This document shows positions 43,302-55,173 of a stretch of 64,000 nucleotides of DNA, in pieces. Positions within the stretch are counted from its first letter, which is position 1. The number at the start of each line of letters is the position of its first letter. The DNA comes from Hibiscus mutabilis. Taxonomy: Eukaryota > Streptophyta > Magnoliopsida > Malvales > Malvaceae. The notes under the pieces were generated by a model. The model worked only from the letters and a program-made list of their open reading frames with translations, did no database searches and was not told the DNA's origin. Location: positions 1,454,208 through 1,518,207 of the forward strand of contig CM033744.1 of assembly GCA_019671005.1 (NCBI GenBank), in the 5' to 3' direction. The position numbers and the translations under genes were made by a program.

Positions 43302-44817
43302 TGTTGCGTGTGATAAGTGCTACGCAATTGTGCAAGTATACACGTCGCAAGTAATAAAGTGATATGAGTATCGAGTATCGTCTCCACGAGGATTGGTTTG
43401 GGCCACTTTGCTTAAGTTCTTGCACCGTGAAAAGTAAAAACACAATTAAAGGATTAAAGGAGTTTAACTAATAACTAAACTAGAAAGCAATAAAGTAAAA
43501 GAAAAGATGAGATCGATTGAGAGAGATAGGCTAGGTTATCGTGAGTTGAGGTGTGATAGCCGATTGGATTGTCTTGGTAAAAGAGTGCACGGGCAACTCG
43601 ATTGCCGTGGCGACTTGCACTGTGGGTTGCCTTGGCAACTAATTGATGGTTGCCTCAGGCGACTAGTTGGGCAACTACTTGGGCGATCGGGCAGCAACTT
43701 CAAGGTTCGGCGGAGCGTTCTTCAATGGTTTCTTCTTATCCCTAAGTCGAAACTCTAGCTACTTGTGCATGCCTTGATAATACATCCTGCGTGAATCAAG
43801 GGTGAACAACAACCAATCTTGCACTCCTCTTAGCCGTTGAAATCCTTAACTTATTCCTAAGCGGATTAATCTTCACCATCATTGGATTGAATAAAGATCA
43901 TATTCATTCGTTTCTTGAATCTAACTCTCCCGATATTAGATAAATGGATGAAATCACGAGATCCTCTCCCAATTCACTCAAAACAATAATAGAATCAGAA
44001 TGAATAAACCTTGAAATAGAAAAGTACAAACTCTTATTACCTAAACAAAAACCAATAGTTTCTCACAACCACAAAACATAATAACCATAGCCGATCAAGT
44101 TAGTTCATGGTTGGGTTCAAAAGATATACAAAGAATAATCCCCAAACCATGAATCTAATAGAAGCAAAGAAGAAGAAGAAGAAGTCGAAATTCCCCTAAT
44201 GCTCTCTTGTCGAAATTTCCCCCTTGCTCTCTCTCTTGATTGTCGAAATCTCCTTGCTATTTATAGGGCTAGGCCAAAGTCCTTCTTTGAGGAGGAGTTT
44301 GAGTTGGAATTAAATTATCTTTAAAGAATATAATTCTTTATTATAATTTTATTCCTATTAGAACTTCTCCTATCTTCTTGGAATTTAATTCTTCTTTAAT
44401 CTCTGCATGGCAATCAAATTCCTTTGGGCTTGGGCCTTGCTCCATGTCATCTTGGGCTTGTAAAGTCATTAATTTCGGCATCCCTATTGCATTTTGTCTT
44501 TGTCGACAAATGCCATGGCAACTGCTCGGCGTCTCCTTCATGCATTGCCACGCAACTAGCTCGGCATATCCTTCATGCATTGCCACGACAACTAGCTCGG
44601 CATTGCTTTGGCAAGTGATCCTGCACATACACACACAAAAACACACCAAAGCAGCATCTTTTTCCACAAAAATCACCAAGTTATGTAATCAAGCTCAACG
44701 GTGGAAAGAAACATGAATTAATGCATGAATGACTAATTATGCAACTATTATGAGCTTAAGTCTAACAATAATATGAGTAAAAAGGGTAATAAAAATAGTA
44801 CTTTTGAACACTTATCA
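43302..44817 (-). repeat. Element D right LTR (5' LTR in element sense)
   Basis: 1516 bp, TGTTGCGTG to CACTTATCA on the plus strand, direct repeat of 38789-40314. It is followed by the duplicated target ctttc (44818-44822). Confidence 0.92.
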
Positions 44818-44989
44818 CTTTCACCGCCGATTTCTCCTATATAAAACCTTTTGCACCGCTGATGGATTTTTCTGACTGGGAGTTCTTTTTGAGATTTTAG
44901 ATTTAGGGTTCTCTCTCTATGGGACCTTCCACTGGGGCTTGAAAATGCAGGTTCTTTTTTTTTTTTTACAAGGCTGTTGCCATTTTTGG

Positions 44990-46205
44990 ACCTACGCTAC
45001 TAAGACTGCCGCATCATGCCCGAAGGACTTACTGATGACCCGAAAGATTTAACACCATGCTCGAAAGACTTACTGATGGCCCGAAGGACTTAACATCGTG
45101 CCCGAAGGACTTACCGATGACCCGAAGGATTTAATATCTGGATCTGGTGCCGACACGGCTGTTGTTTTATGAGGACTCACGCTGATATGCTGCCACATCA
45201 TGTCCGAAGGACTTACTGATGACCCAAAGGATTTAACACCACGCTCGAAAGACTTACTGATGACCCGAAGGATTTATCATCGTGCTCGAAGGACTTACCG
45301 ATGACCCGAAGGATTTAATATCTGGATCTGACGCCGACATGGCTGTTGTTTTATGAGGACTCACGCTGATATGCTGCCACATCATGCCCGAAGGACTTAC
45401 TGATGACCCAAAGGATTTAACACCATGCTCGAAAGACTTACCGATGACCCGAGGATTTAACATCGTGCCCGGCGGACTTACCGATAACCCGAAGGATTTA
45501 ATATTTGGATCCGACGCCGACATGGCGTTTTTATAAGGACTCACGCTGATATGCTGCCACATCATGCCCGGCGGACTTACGATGACCCGAAGGATTTAAC
45601 ACCATGCTCGAAAGACTTACCGATGACCGAAGGATTTAACATCGTGCCCGGGACTTACCGATGACCCGAATGATTTAATATCTGGATTTGACGCCGACAT
45701 GGCCGTTGTTGTTTTATGAGGACTCACGCTGATATCTTTGCCGCATCATGCCCGGGACTTACTGATGACCCGAAGGATTTAACACCATGCTCGAAAGACT
45801 TACGATGACTCGAAGGATTTAACATCGTGCCCGGCGGACTTACCGATGACCCGGCGGATTTAATATTTGGATCCGACGCCGACATGGCTGTTTTATAAGG
45901 ACTCACGCGATATGCTGCCACATCATGCCCGGACTTACCGATGACCGAAGGATTTAACATCGTGCCCGGCGGACTTACCGATGACCCGAAGGATTTAATA
46001 TTTGGATTTGACGCCGACATGGCTGTTTTTTGAGGACTCACGCCGATATCTTTGCAAAGATCATGCCCGAAGGACTTCTTGATGACCCGAAGGATTTAAC
46101 ACCATGCTCGAAAGACTTACCGATGACCCGAAGGATTTAACATCGTGCCCGAAGGACTTACCGATGACCCGAAGGATTTAATATTTGGATCTGACGCCGA
46201 CATGG
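44990..46205 (-). repeat. Higher-order tandem array, about 182 bp unit
   Basis: Units start at 'gcc(a/g)catcatgcccg' near 45010, 45192, 45376, 45557, 45740 and 45915, with a last partial unit near 46045. Each unit holds three or four sub-units of about 40 bp close to CGAAGGACTTACCGATGACC followed by CGAAGGATTTAAC, then GACGCCGACATGGCTGTT and 'gaggactcacgc'. Small deletions ('cccggcgg', 'cccggg' for 'cccgaagg') recur in the central units. Element A has one unit (2155-2335). Confidence 0.9.
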
Positions 46206-48246
46206 CTGTTTTATGGACTTTGATAAATTCTTCGATAATTTTTCAAATACCTGTTTAGGAACAAGCAAAATTGACATGCCCCTATCTATATGATGCATGC
46301 AATGTTATGATTTCTTTCTTTTCGTTTCTTTTTTTTCTTTGTTAATATTATGTCCTAAAAAGTTATTCTTCTGATTTCTTTATTTCCTTTCCTTTTGTGG
46401 TATGCTCAATTTTGATCTTCATTTCTGTCAAATTTTGCTCAATGGGCATCTGCTCTTGTTTATTTGCACGATCACCTGTCTTTCTTCTTCGGATTTCTGC
46501 CTGCTTCACTGACAAACATTATATCATGTGTGTGCAGAGATTCTTACTATTCTTTCTGTTCTGTATTGCCCCATTCGATCGTACTCGGCTATCTTCCAGT
46601 TCTTTTGACCCAATATTCTGTGTATTTGTTAACTTCGTCATCGGGGTGGGCGAAATGCTTCTTAACCTCAATCTTCTTGTTGTCTCTTGACGGATGCCAT
46701 TCCTCGATTTCTGTGCTTTAATTCTTTGGAGACTCACTGTTTACTTTTTAACCGTCCCCTCACTTTGTAAGCTCATTCTTGTCCTGTTTCGTCCTTCATT
46801 TTCTTGAACCAAATAAGGTATTGTGGCTGGAATTCGCTTCTTGTTCTTGAGCTGTCTGACACTTATACCTCTGTTATGCATTGTGAGGTCCTTTCTGGTT
46901 AGGGGCTTCAATAGTATCCACCCCCTTGTGTTCTGAATCTTACCCCTGAAGTAATACATGGAAATTTTTGTTGCTTTAACTTGTCAATTTGCTGGTTGGT
47001 GTTCCACTGAAGGGTATCATTCGGATTAACATACAAGATTTTGAAAACACAGCATAGGAGCTCTGGATATCATGTGCAAGAGTGGCTTAGATTCAACCAC
47101 TTGATAATTCAAAGATGTGAGGTCTTCCCTGGTGACTCGGTTCATCCTTATGATTACCGCGTTGCTGCAGAGCACTACTCTTTCTCAATTCTCATTATCT
47201 ACTCTGCCCCCAAAAGGGTAGGCTTATGTAACCACTTGAGCGCAGAAATATTACTCTAGAAATAAAGTTCTGGGTGGTGCGAGTCTTAATTTTTTCATGA
47301 TATCGCCTACTTTCTTTTTCTCTTTTTTGTTTTTATTTAATCATTATTTGAGGAAATCAATTCGTCACAGTCCTTTGTCTTGAGGACAATGATGGAGCAA
47401 ACAACACTGCCCCAAGTTACTCGGCATAGTCACGATTTGAAAATATTACCATCACTCATAAAGCTAAGGTTTCTTGAATTGGATGATGTATCTCCACCCT
47501 ATCGCTTCAGCGGAGTGCCTCAAAATTTCCATACTCTTATCCGAATAAGCCTATTACGGTGTTTGAACATAGGAGTACTTTTTATTTTTTTCATTTCTTC
47601 TCATTTCTTTTCTTTCTTCTTTTTTTTTTCTTTTTTTTTGTTTTGTTTCTTCTTTACTACCTAGAAGATTATGCCTAGAGTTTCAATTTCAAGCAACTCT
47701 ACCTGGTTGACATTTAGAGCTTTTTATCCTTGAATATCATCGAAAGAGTAATAATCTCGCTTTGCTGACGAGTTTTGGCGGGAAAAGCACACATCATCGT
47801 TGTCACGACATCTATCTAATGTCACATCTTGCAATTGATATCTAGTGCCCTACGACGAGAAAACATCTATGTGCTTTCAAAACATTATATGTTAAGCGAA
47901 ATGCGTCCTTTATTGAAAACAACAACTAACAAACATGCCCTATCACAAAAGATCTTTGCCACATGGGGGCCACATAGAATTGATCCCTTATATTACTTTA
48001 GGAAGGTATTTTAATGTAGAGACATCTCTGGCTTCTTCAACACTATGTAGATTTGCTTCTCATCCTTGGTCTTCCACTGCTTGATCAGCTCTTGTGTCAG
48101 GGTTCCATCATTGACCAGCTTCTTGATTTCCTCCAAAGAAGGTCTACATTTTTACGGTGGGATGCCCCTGTGCTCCCATATGGAATTCGCATGCGCTACT
48201 CGAGTCAAAACTATGGGCATACAGGATCAGTGCACTCTTTATCGGC
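46206..48246 (-). other. Element B body, untranslated
   Basis: About 2 kb without a supported gene. 46255-46320 matches A at 2980-3050 ('acaagcaaaattgacatgcccc'). T/C-rich tracts lie at 46310-46345 and 47580-47655. Open frames here are short and of skewed composition. Confidence 0.55.
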
Positions 48247-49115
48247 CTAGGAACAAGATAGTGACCCTCTACCAGGTGAGGCCAAATGTCCGAGATAGAT
48301 GTTCCAAACACTTCCAAATTTGCGCTCGTCAGGAATTTTCCTTGATGACCCCGATTTGTCGGTCCGTCTCCTTCTTTTTACGCCACGCGAACCACGGAGA
48401 TGATATTCATTTACGTCTCCATCCTTATCTTCGATTCGGTCCTTAGACTTAGACCCCAATTTTCCTTCTTTGATTGTATATTCTATCCTCTCTCCAACCG
48501 TCATGAAATCTTTGAATCCGCTTCTCGATTTCTCCAACATCACATCGAAGAAGGGAGAGGGCGCGTTGCATGAAATAGGGGTCAACTCTTCTTCTTCCGC
48601 TATAGGGGCTGGACTTGGGTCGCGGACATATCGCCACCTTAATGCATATTCCTTGAAGCTTTCACTTGGTCTCATTTTTCATTCTCAAGAAACTGTCGAC
48701 GAGTGCTAAATCTAAAGCATATTTGTATTGATCCAAGAAGGCATTAGCGAGGTCAACCCATGACCTAACTTGGTTTCTGTTCAAACGGTTATACCACACT
48801 CTTTGCTTTGGTCCCGTCAAAGCTATCATGGAAATGGTGGATCAACAATTCTTCGTTCTTCATGTATCCTTCCATTTTTCTACAAAACATGGTTAAGTGA
48901 ATCTTGAGGCAGCTGGTTTCCGTCATCTGCAAAAATACGGGAACCTTGAAATCTGGAGGAATGACCAGATCAGGGACTAGGCAGAGTTCCCTTGTATTGA
49001 AAGCATTTATCTTCTCTTTCTTCTTAAGCTCTTTCTCGATTTTTCCTTCTAACCGGTCAAGCCTCGAATCTTCAATTCGTTCCATTTTCCGATTAATTCT
49101 GCCATCGAACCCCAT
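48247..49115 (-). pseudogene. Element B gag core pseudogene (Ogre/Tat type)
   Basis: The first frame (49115-48789) holds ELCLVPDLVIPPDFKVP, KIHLTMFCRKMEGYM and LLIHHFHDSFDGTKAKSV. The chain continues in another frame (about 48795-48675: WYNRLNRNQVRSWVDLANAFLDQY). It then shifts again into 48675-48247 (SESFKEYALRWRYV, FFDVMLEKSRSGFKDFMTVGERIEYTIKEGKL). All are standard Gag core blocks in the right order. At least two frameshifts separate them, so the full protein is not made. Confidence 0.85.
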
Positions 49116-49276
49116 GTATTAAATGATGAAGTGTCATGCAATGATAAAACAATACAAAAGATGCGATGCAAATGCAATGCATGAATGCAATAAAGCATTG
49201 ATTCCACAAGTGATTTTTCCTTATAGAACATCTTTCATTCAGACCAAAAGGTTTTATTACATCCGGTATTAGGGTT

Positions 49277-50743
49277 TTACAGATATTGGTGAGCCCTGGC
49301 ACCTAATGTCTTGACCTCATTCAGTAGTCCCGTCAGTGTTCCTTCGCGGTCCAATGCTGGATCTATATTCTGGCTTATTGGTGCTGCTGCATCGGCTAAA
49401 TCCGCTACCTGTTGAGCTACTTGTCGGGCTTGAGTCATAACCATCTTCATGTCTTGGTCTTTCTCCCAAATTGTTTGCTCGGCCTTTTGTAGCTTAACGG
49501 TCATTGCCCCAGCACGGATCTCACAGGTGCGTAAAGCAGTCTCAAGCCTCACTATCAGTTCTTTGAGTGCTGCGTTTTCCATTTGGAAAGCTTGTGATTC
49601 ATTCCTTTCCTGGTGCAGACTTGATTTCAGGATATCTTCCATGGCCAGACTGCTTTCCAACTCATTTTGGAGAAAGTCGCATTGGCCTTCAGCTTCTTCC
49701 AGCTTCTTTGATAATGATCTGATTTTATTCTTATTATTCTTGCATTTCTGCTTCCAGCGTTCTGAACCGTTCTTTAGCTGAATCATACCATTGACCCACT
49801 CTTCCGTAGTGTCACCCAGACCGAAACTCTTGAATTCAAAGTGCAGCTTCTGGTACTCGTCTTGTACATTCTTTGATTTCATGCTATGATTGTGCCTCTC
49901 ATGCTCGAGCTGGTCGCGATTGTGTGTGAATTCATCTTCTGAGACACTTTTATTCTTGACTCCTAACTTTATCCCGCTTGAGTGACCTACTCCTGTGTTA
50001 TCCGAACCTTGGGCTCGGTATTGACCTTCCTTTGACTTTGCCCCTCGGGCAACGGCTGGCTGGCTGAAGAATCGGGGTTGTCCGTCTTCGAAATCCAAAA
50101 TTCCCATTTTGATAAGATCTCGAACTCTGTCCTTCAGAGCCCTACAATTTTCAGTGTGATGACTCGAATCGCCTATGTGGTAGCAGCACCGGACACGCCT
50201 GTTGTAATCTTTCGGATAAGGAGGTTTTTTTGGTACAAACTTCACTGGTATGATAAGGTTCCTTTCGATAAGCAACGGAAGTAACTCGGCGTATTTCATG
50301 GGTATTGGATAATGTCTTCTGATGTCATTAGATCCTCGAACTTCCCCTGGTTTTACCTTTGTTCCCTGGGTATCTTCCCCAGATGTGCTACATGTCTGCT
50401 TCTTGAGATTGATCACGAAGGGATTCGATTTGTCATATTTAACGGTGTTATCTATTTTGGCATTCTGACCATTCTGTTCCGCATTCTGCTCCCTGATCAA
50501 ATCTTTTCTGAATTCGACATGCTGCTTGTCTTTCATCATGGTATTCATCCGGTCCATCATCTCGAACATCTGCTTCTTTAATTCTTGTATTTGTTTATCA
50601 CTAGGATTGACACTGCTTACCGAATCCGTTTTGGTGTCCTTGAATGGTTCTTCTTCGGCTGTCCCCGGTCTAGTCTCGAGATGGAGTTTTGGGATTGGAC
50701 CCTCTTCTTTCAGGTCAAAGAACCTTTGATCCATCATGAACAA
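49277..50743 (-). CDS. Element B 488-codon ORF: Gag-tail zinc knuckle joined to ORF1-like coiled coil
   Basis: An intact minus-strand ORF upstream of gag. Residues about 140-250 resemble the Gag-Pro linker of Tat elements (YAELLPLLIERNLIIPV, PPYPKDYNRRVRC, then CYHIGDSSHHTENC knuckle, ALKDRVRDLIKMGIL). The second half is a long predicted coiled coil (about 310-440: KIRSLSKKLEEAEGQCDFLQNELE...). It ends like Ogre ORF1 (VADLADAAAPI...LLNEVKTLGARAHQYL). In autonomous relatives the knuckle follows the gag core; here it precedes it. The ORF has stayed open beside a broken gag. Function unknown; RNA binding and oligomerisation are inferred from the motifs. Confidence 0.75.
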   Translation of the reverse strand: MFMMDQRFFDLKEEGPIPKLHLETRPGTAEEEPFKDTKTDSVSSVNPSDKQIQELKKQMFEMMDRMNTMMKDKQHVEFRKDLIREQNAEQNGQNAKIDNTVKYDKSNPFVINLKKQTCSTSGEDTQGTKVKPGEVRGSNDIRRHYPIPMKYAELLPLLIERNLIIPVKFVPKKPPYPKDYNRRVRCCYHIGDSSHHTENCRALKDRVRDLIKMGILDFEDGQPRFFSQPAVARGAKSKEGQYRAQGSDNTGVGHSSGIKLGVKNKSVSEDEFTHNRDQLEHERHNHSMKSKNVQDEYQKLHFEFKSFGLGDTTEEWVNGMIQLKNGSERWKQKCKNNKNKIRSLSKKLEEAEGQCDFLQNELESSLAMEDILKSSLHQERNESQAFQMENAALKELIVRLETALRTCEIRAGAMTVKLQKAEQTIWEKDQDMKMVMTQARQVAQQVADLADAAAPISQNIDPALDREGTLTGLLNEVKTLGARAHQYL

Positions 50744-51391
50744 TCTTCTATTAAAAGAGAAATCACTCGGGAATCAATGCCCCACTGTAATGTGAATGCA
50801 ATGGTATGTAAAAACAAAGCAAAAGAACACAAGTCAGTACCGGATAAAATTGATAAATATATAAATAAAATGACAAAATTAAACGGAATAAACACACAAA
50901 ACAACCCTATTTATCCCGTCTAAAACCTAAGGTTATCCGCATGGCTCTAAATGGGTAGGTTTCTATGTATTCTCTACATGCAATCTTGGTTCTAGGAGGT
51001 ACCCGAATTGTCCTTGTTGTCCCCTACTAAGGGTAGCAAGGCCCCCGATCATCACCCATTATAGGCTCTTTTCAACCGGGTTCAATTCAGGGGGACCCAT
51101 TCGCTTATGCCCGTACGAAGGAACGATATCCTTACGAAAGCATAAGGTACTCAAGCCCCGAAGGTACTTGCTAGGCCCATACGGGAGAACGATATCTCCA
51201 CGAAAGCATTAGCGTTTTTCCCCCACTTAAAAAGACGGGTTTATATGCCATATTTTAAATGCGTTAAAATAAACGCGCAATTATGACCGAGTGTTAATTT
51301 AATAGTCACTTTAATCCGAAACTTCCGATATTAGTAAAGCGGTAATTATTTTAAAAGCTCGACTCTCATTTGTTTTTGAAAAACAAAAATG
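50744..51391 (-). other. Element B leader
   Basis: Untranslated leader between primer site and ORF. It matches A at 18804-19330, including two copies of an 'aacgatatcc(t)tacgaaagca' phrase near 51121 and 51187. No gene. Confidence 0.6.
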
Positions 51392-51409
51392 TCCCCAGCG
51401 GAGTCGCCA
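51392..51409 (-). promoter_or_regulatory. Element B primer-binding site (tRNA-Arg type)
   Basis: Minus-strand TGGCGACTCCGCTGGGGA, two bases after the 5' LTR, identical to the site in A. Confidence 0.87.
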
Positions 51410-51411
51410 TC

Positions 51412-54260
51412 TGTAGCGATGTCTTTTTCTGATACTTCTCATCGCTAAAATAAAAACGATTGTGTTTCGAAGGATTTTTGAAAGGTGTTTGTGATTTTTT
51501 GAATATAAAATATTTATTCCGTGGGGTTTACAAAAAACCTCATAAAAATGGAGTCGCCACCGGCCACTTAGGTAGGCCGGACACCATAAAACCAGAGATT
51601 CGAAAAGACAGGGTTCGGGAGTCGGTTACGGATGGGGAAGGATTAGCACCCCCACACCGCCCAAAAATTGGTACTTTAATAATTACCGCTTTATTAATGT
51701 TAGATTTTCCGGATTAGAGTGACGATTATTTTAAATTTCGGTCATAATTGCGAATATATTTTAAGGGTCCCGTTATCCGAGAATAAATGCTCAACCACTA
51801 TCACTACGCTTGATACTGGCCCCGTTTACGCTCGGATAAAGGGACTCCGCATTAACAAGTTATATCTCGATATGCAATCTTAGTGGCAAAAACATAAAAC
51901 ATGACAAAACATTTAAATATAATAAATATTGATATACCAGAATGCTAATTTAACATGAACGATATTTTAGACTAAAACATGTATATATATATATATTATT
52001 CTAAATAATAGATAAAAACAACTATCATATGCCAAGATAATAAGGCGGGAATAAGTACATATATACGAACAAGTATTTCAAAAAGACATGCATACTGGTA
52101 ATAAAACATATTTCAACATATACGGGTCCACATGTCGTAAAAAAAGGTAAATACACTAACATGTAACCCCCTAAAAAACAAGGAAACACACACGTATAAA
52201 ATACAAAATACACCATGTACGAACCAATTAAAACATAACATGCTTGATATGAATAACCAGATAAAGAACGAATATCATACTTGACACATATATATACATA
52301 TAAACATAAAACGAGTCATATACGAGAGATATAAAATAAAATAATATCAACATATACGATTATAATACGAATAATAATATTTACAAAGAAAATAGGACTG
52401 AAATGAAAGAAAAACAAAAGTCAGCGGCGGAAATTAAAAAACAATAATATGTAATTTGGGGACGAAATTGCGACACAAACAAAACCTAAAAGGACCAGAA
52501 TTGTAATTAGACCAAGGGGCAGACCCAAAGTGAAAAATTCAAAAACGCGGGATGGTTAAAGGCGTAATTTTACCATTCAGAAACTGATTCGGTGTAATTT
52601 AGTGACTAAATTGTGACCTTTTGAAAAATCAGGGGGACTGGGACTGTGATTATACCATGCGGCAAGACAAAAATGAAAATATTGAAAACGCGGTGGGATT
52701 AAGTGTGTAATTTACCCATTTAGCAAAATAAGAACAACTATAAAAGCCCCCCTTTAAGGCCGAAATCAAATTTTTGCCATTTTGTTTCATTTTCTGGTTT
52801 TTCAGAATTTTTCATTCTTCGTTTTCTCTCGTCCATTCTTATAATACCCAGAATCCGGCGGTCGGCCGCCGTGTTCTCTCATGCCGCCCGGCCGCCGCTA
52901 ACTGGCCACGGCGTGACTCAAAATAGACCAAAACAACCCCTTGTCGTCCTCAATATGAATCCTAGGTTGGATTCGGAGGATATGCCTCCATTCGCCTAGA
53001 TCTAGGAAATACGAACCAAAAAAAGTTTTAAAACCTAAGACAAAAACTACCGGGGCCTTCCCTTCCTTGATTCACCATCTCGACTTGGGAAAGCCGAAAA
53101 GGCTTGTCACCGAGGAAGGGAGACCCACTGAACGGCGACAGTAAAAAACTTTTCTTCTTTTTGTTTCTGTTTTTTTTTTGTATATGCATGTAAAGAAAAT
53201 AAGTTAGGAAAAAGTACCACTGGACTTGCTTTGCCTTTTTTGTATTTCTGAAAAAAAGTTCAATACACTCTCTGTTTTGTGTTTTTTTGCTTCCTTTTTT
53301 TTCGCGCTCCCCCCTTTTGTTACAAGATTTCTATATCATATATATCATTGTCTTCTTTGTTGCAAGTTGCATCCTGCTTTTTTCAGATCTGAACTGAACT
53401 GACCATTTTTTGCTTGTTATCTTGGGCATGTTCTGAATATCGGCGCGGTGGCGGTGTGGACACTCTGTCAGTGGCCAGACACGTTCTCGGCCGTTAGATC
53501 AGATCTGATCTAACGGTTGAGATGGCTTGAAGAATGATCAGCCTGGATGAAGCCTCGATTTGATGAGACGGCTCCAGATCTTGACACGTGGAGCTCCGCA
53601 GCCGAGGAGTCAGAACGCGTGGATCTTACGCGCGCGTGGGATATTAAAGCGTCCGCGCGTGGACTACACGCGCGCGTGGGATATTAAAGCGTCCGCGCGT
53701 GGACTACACGCGCGCGTGGCACTTGAACGGTCCGTACGTGTGGAACACGCGCCTGGCAGATATTTTGGGTCTCCTGGTTGCATCATGGCCGTTGGATCAG
53801 ATCTTGATCCAACGGCCCACAGTCACCTGCACACACAGTAATTGCAATTAGATAAGATTTAGATTTGGGCCAACCGGGCCTTGTAATGTATTTGGACTTG
53901 GACTGTAATTTTATATGGGTTTAATATATATTTAATTTTCTCATTTTACCAGCCCAATAATAATAATAATAATTATTATTATAACAGCAATACATGTATA
54001 TACGAAAATATATACTTATATTATACAATCATTAATTAATATAATATTCTAGTATACGTACGTATAACCATACATATAATTAACATAACATCTATATATT
54101 AATCAAATACGCTCATACTCTAGATACATACGAGACATACATACACCCCTAATACGTATACATAGCTTATACATGCACACACCACTTTATATTAGTAATA
54201 TTCATATAATAAATATACATGCAATATTAATATATTTACAAGTAAAAATGAGTGATTACA
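51412..54260 (-). repeat. Element B right LTR (5' LTR in element sense)
   Basis: 2849 bp, direct repeat of 35671-38481. The main length difference is a tandem duplication of a 40 bp unit ('atattaaagcgtccgcgcgt' and following) at about 53641-53720, single in the left LTR. The palindrome at about 53500-53525 is kept, and the second one (53787-53817) has perfect 13-bp arms here. Confidence 0.93.
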
Positions 54261-54807
54261 ACAAGAAAGGGTGGAGTTTCTTAAAAGCAGATGTGCTGAA
54301 AGTATTGACTGATTTCTTTGAGTCAGGTAGACTCCCAAGGGGACTTAATTCTACTTTTGTGGTCCTAATTCCGAAGAAAAACAATCCGGTGAATATAGGT
54401 GACTTTCGCCCTATTTGCTTGTTAAATTCGCTTTATAAAATTTTAGCGAAATGTCTGGCGACAAGGCTTCAAACATTGATGGCTTCATTATAGTGATTCC
54501 CAGCCAGCTTTTGTACGAGTAGGCAAATCGTTGATGGCATTATGCTCACCAATGAGATAATTCACTCCATGCAAAAATGACAATTTAGTGCGGGGTGTGT
54601 GATTTTAAAATTGGACTTCACAAAGGCTTACGATTGTATAAAATGAGATTGAATTGATCAAATTTTGCTTCGTATGGGATTTGGAACGAGGTGGCAAGCT
54701 TGGATACGGGAATGTGTGAGCACTATTCGATTGTCGTTGTTGATTAATGGGTGTCCGACACATATGTAACGTGGGGTTCGACAGGGGATTCTCGCCACTG
54801 TTGTTTG
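54261..54807 (+). pseudogene. LINE ORF2 reverse transcriptase, middle piece
   Basis: Continues directly after element B with KKGWSFLKADVLKVLTDFFESGRLP, then LIPKKNNPVNIGDFRPICLLNSLYKILAK (54373-54460). Further fragments in broken frames read LDFTKAYDCI (about 54615) and a Gln-Gly region before the SPLLF block. This is the fingers and start of the palm of an L1-type reverse transcriptase. Stops near 54492 and 54577 break it. Confidence 0.9.
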
Positions 54808-55173
54808 CAAGGGCGGTTGAAAGATTTTGGAGGCTCTGTGTAATTTTTAAAATGCGGCCTTTAATTTATAATTGGTAAGAGATATAAATTTTTTTTCTTC
54901 TAAAAAATTACCTTAATAGAAAAATATTATTATATTATTCTCTTGAGCAACAAAAAATTGACTTATAAATATTTAAAATCAGACATTTTCACTTAAAAGG
55001 TGTCATTCTTTTTGCACGTTTAAAGTTTTAGATAATTGTTATATATATACATACATAATTATATATACAAATTTATAATTTTTTACAACTATTTAACTTA
55101 AGTTCTTTATTTTCGGGGGATTTCTTTCTCGAAGGCTCTGTGCGGTTGCTCTTTTCGCGCATGTCAAGAGCCC
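54808..55173. mobile_element. 366 bp insertion in the LINE with about 13 bp flanking repeats
   Basis: The reverse-transcriptase sequence ccactgttgtttg (54795-54807) is repeated as ccactggttgtttg (55174-55187), and the LINE reading resumes after it. The insert is AT-rich inside and begins 'caagggcggttg' and ends 'caagagcccc'. The word 'ggctctgtg' occurs near both ends (54828 and 55134). Class is unknown; a flanking repeat of this length is more usual for target-primed insertions than for hAT. Confidence 0.6.

Larger units (their letters stand above)
38789..44817 (-). mobile_element. Element D: deleted Athila-like retrotransposon nested in B
   Basis: LTRs at 38789-40314 and 43302-44817, target duplication ctttc at 38784-38788 and 44818-44822. 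The primer site next to the right LTR and the polypurine tract next to the left LTR give minus-strand reading. The LTR ends and 3' region match element C, so C and D are one family. The 3 kb interior keeps a gag zinc-knuckle remnant and a scrap of pol. Protease, most of reverse transcriptase, RNase H, integrase and the env-position ORF are missing. Confidence 0.93.
35671..54260 (-). mobile_element. Element B: non-autonomous Ogre/Tat-like LTR retrotransposon inserted in the LINE
   Basis: LTRs at 35671-38481 and 51412-54260 begin TGTAGCGATG and end TGATTACA. The 5 bp target acaag is duplicated at 35666-35670 and 54261-54265. The primer site abuts the right LTR and the polypurine tract the left LTR, so it reads on the minus strand. 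On that strand come the 5' LTR, primer site, a 488-codon ORF, decayed gag, a long body, a tandem array and the 3' LTR. Element D is nested at 38789-44817. No reverse transcriptase or integrase belongs to B itself. Joining the LINE across the insertion restores the sense of the reverse transcriptase reading direction, which confirms the borders. Confidence 0.95.

Noticed and set aside
45254..46041. Minus-strand open frames encoding SFGSSVSPPGTM-type repeats
   Set aside because: They are translations of the 182-bp DNA array, interrupted and frame-dependent; there is no sign of coding selection.
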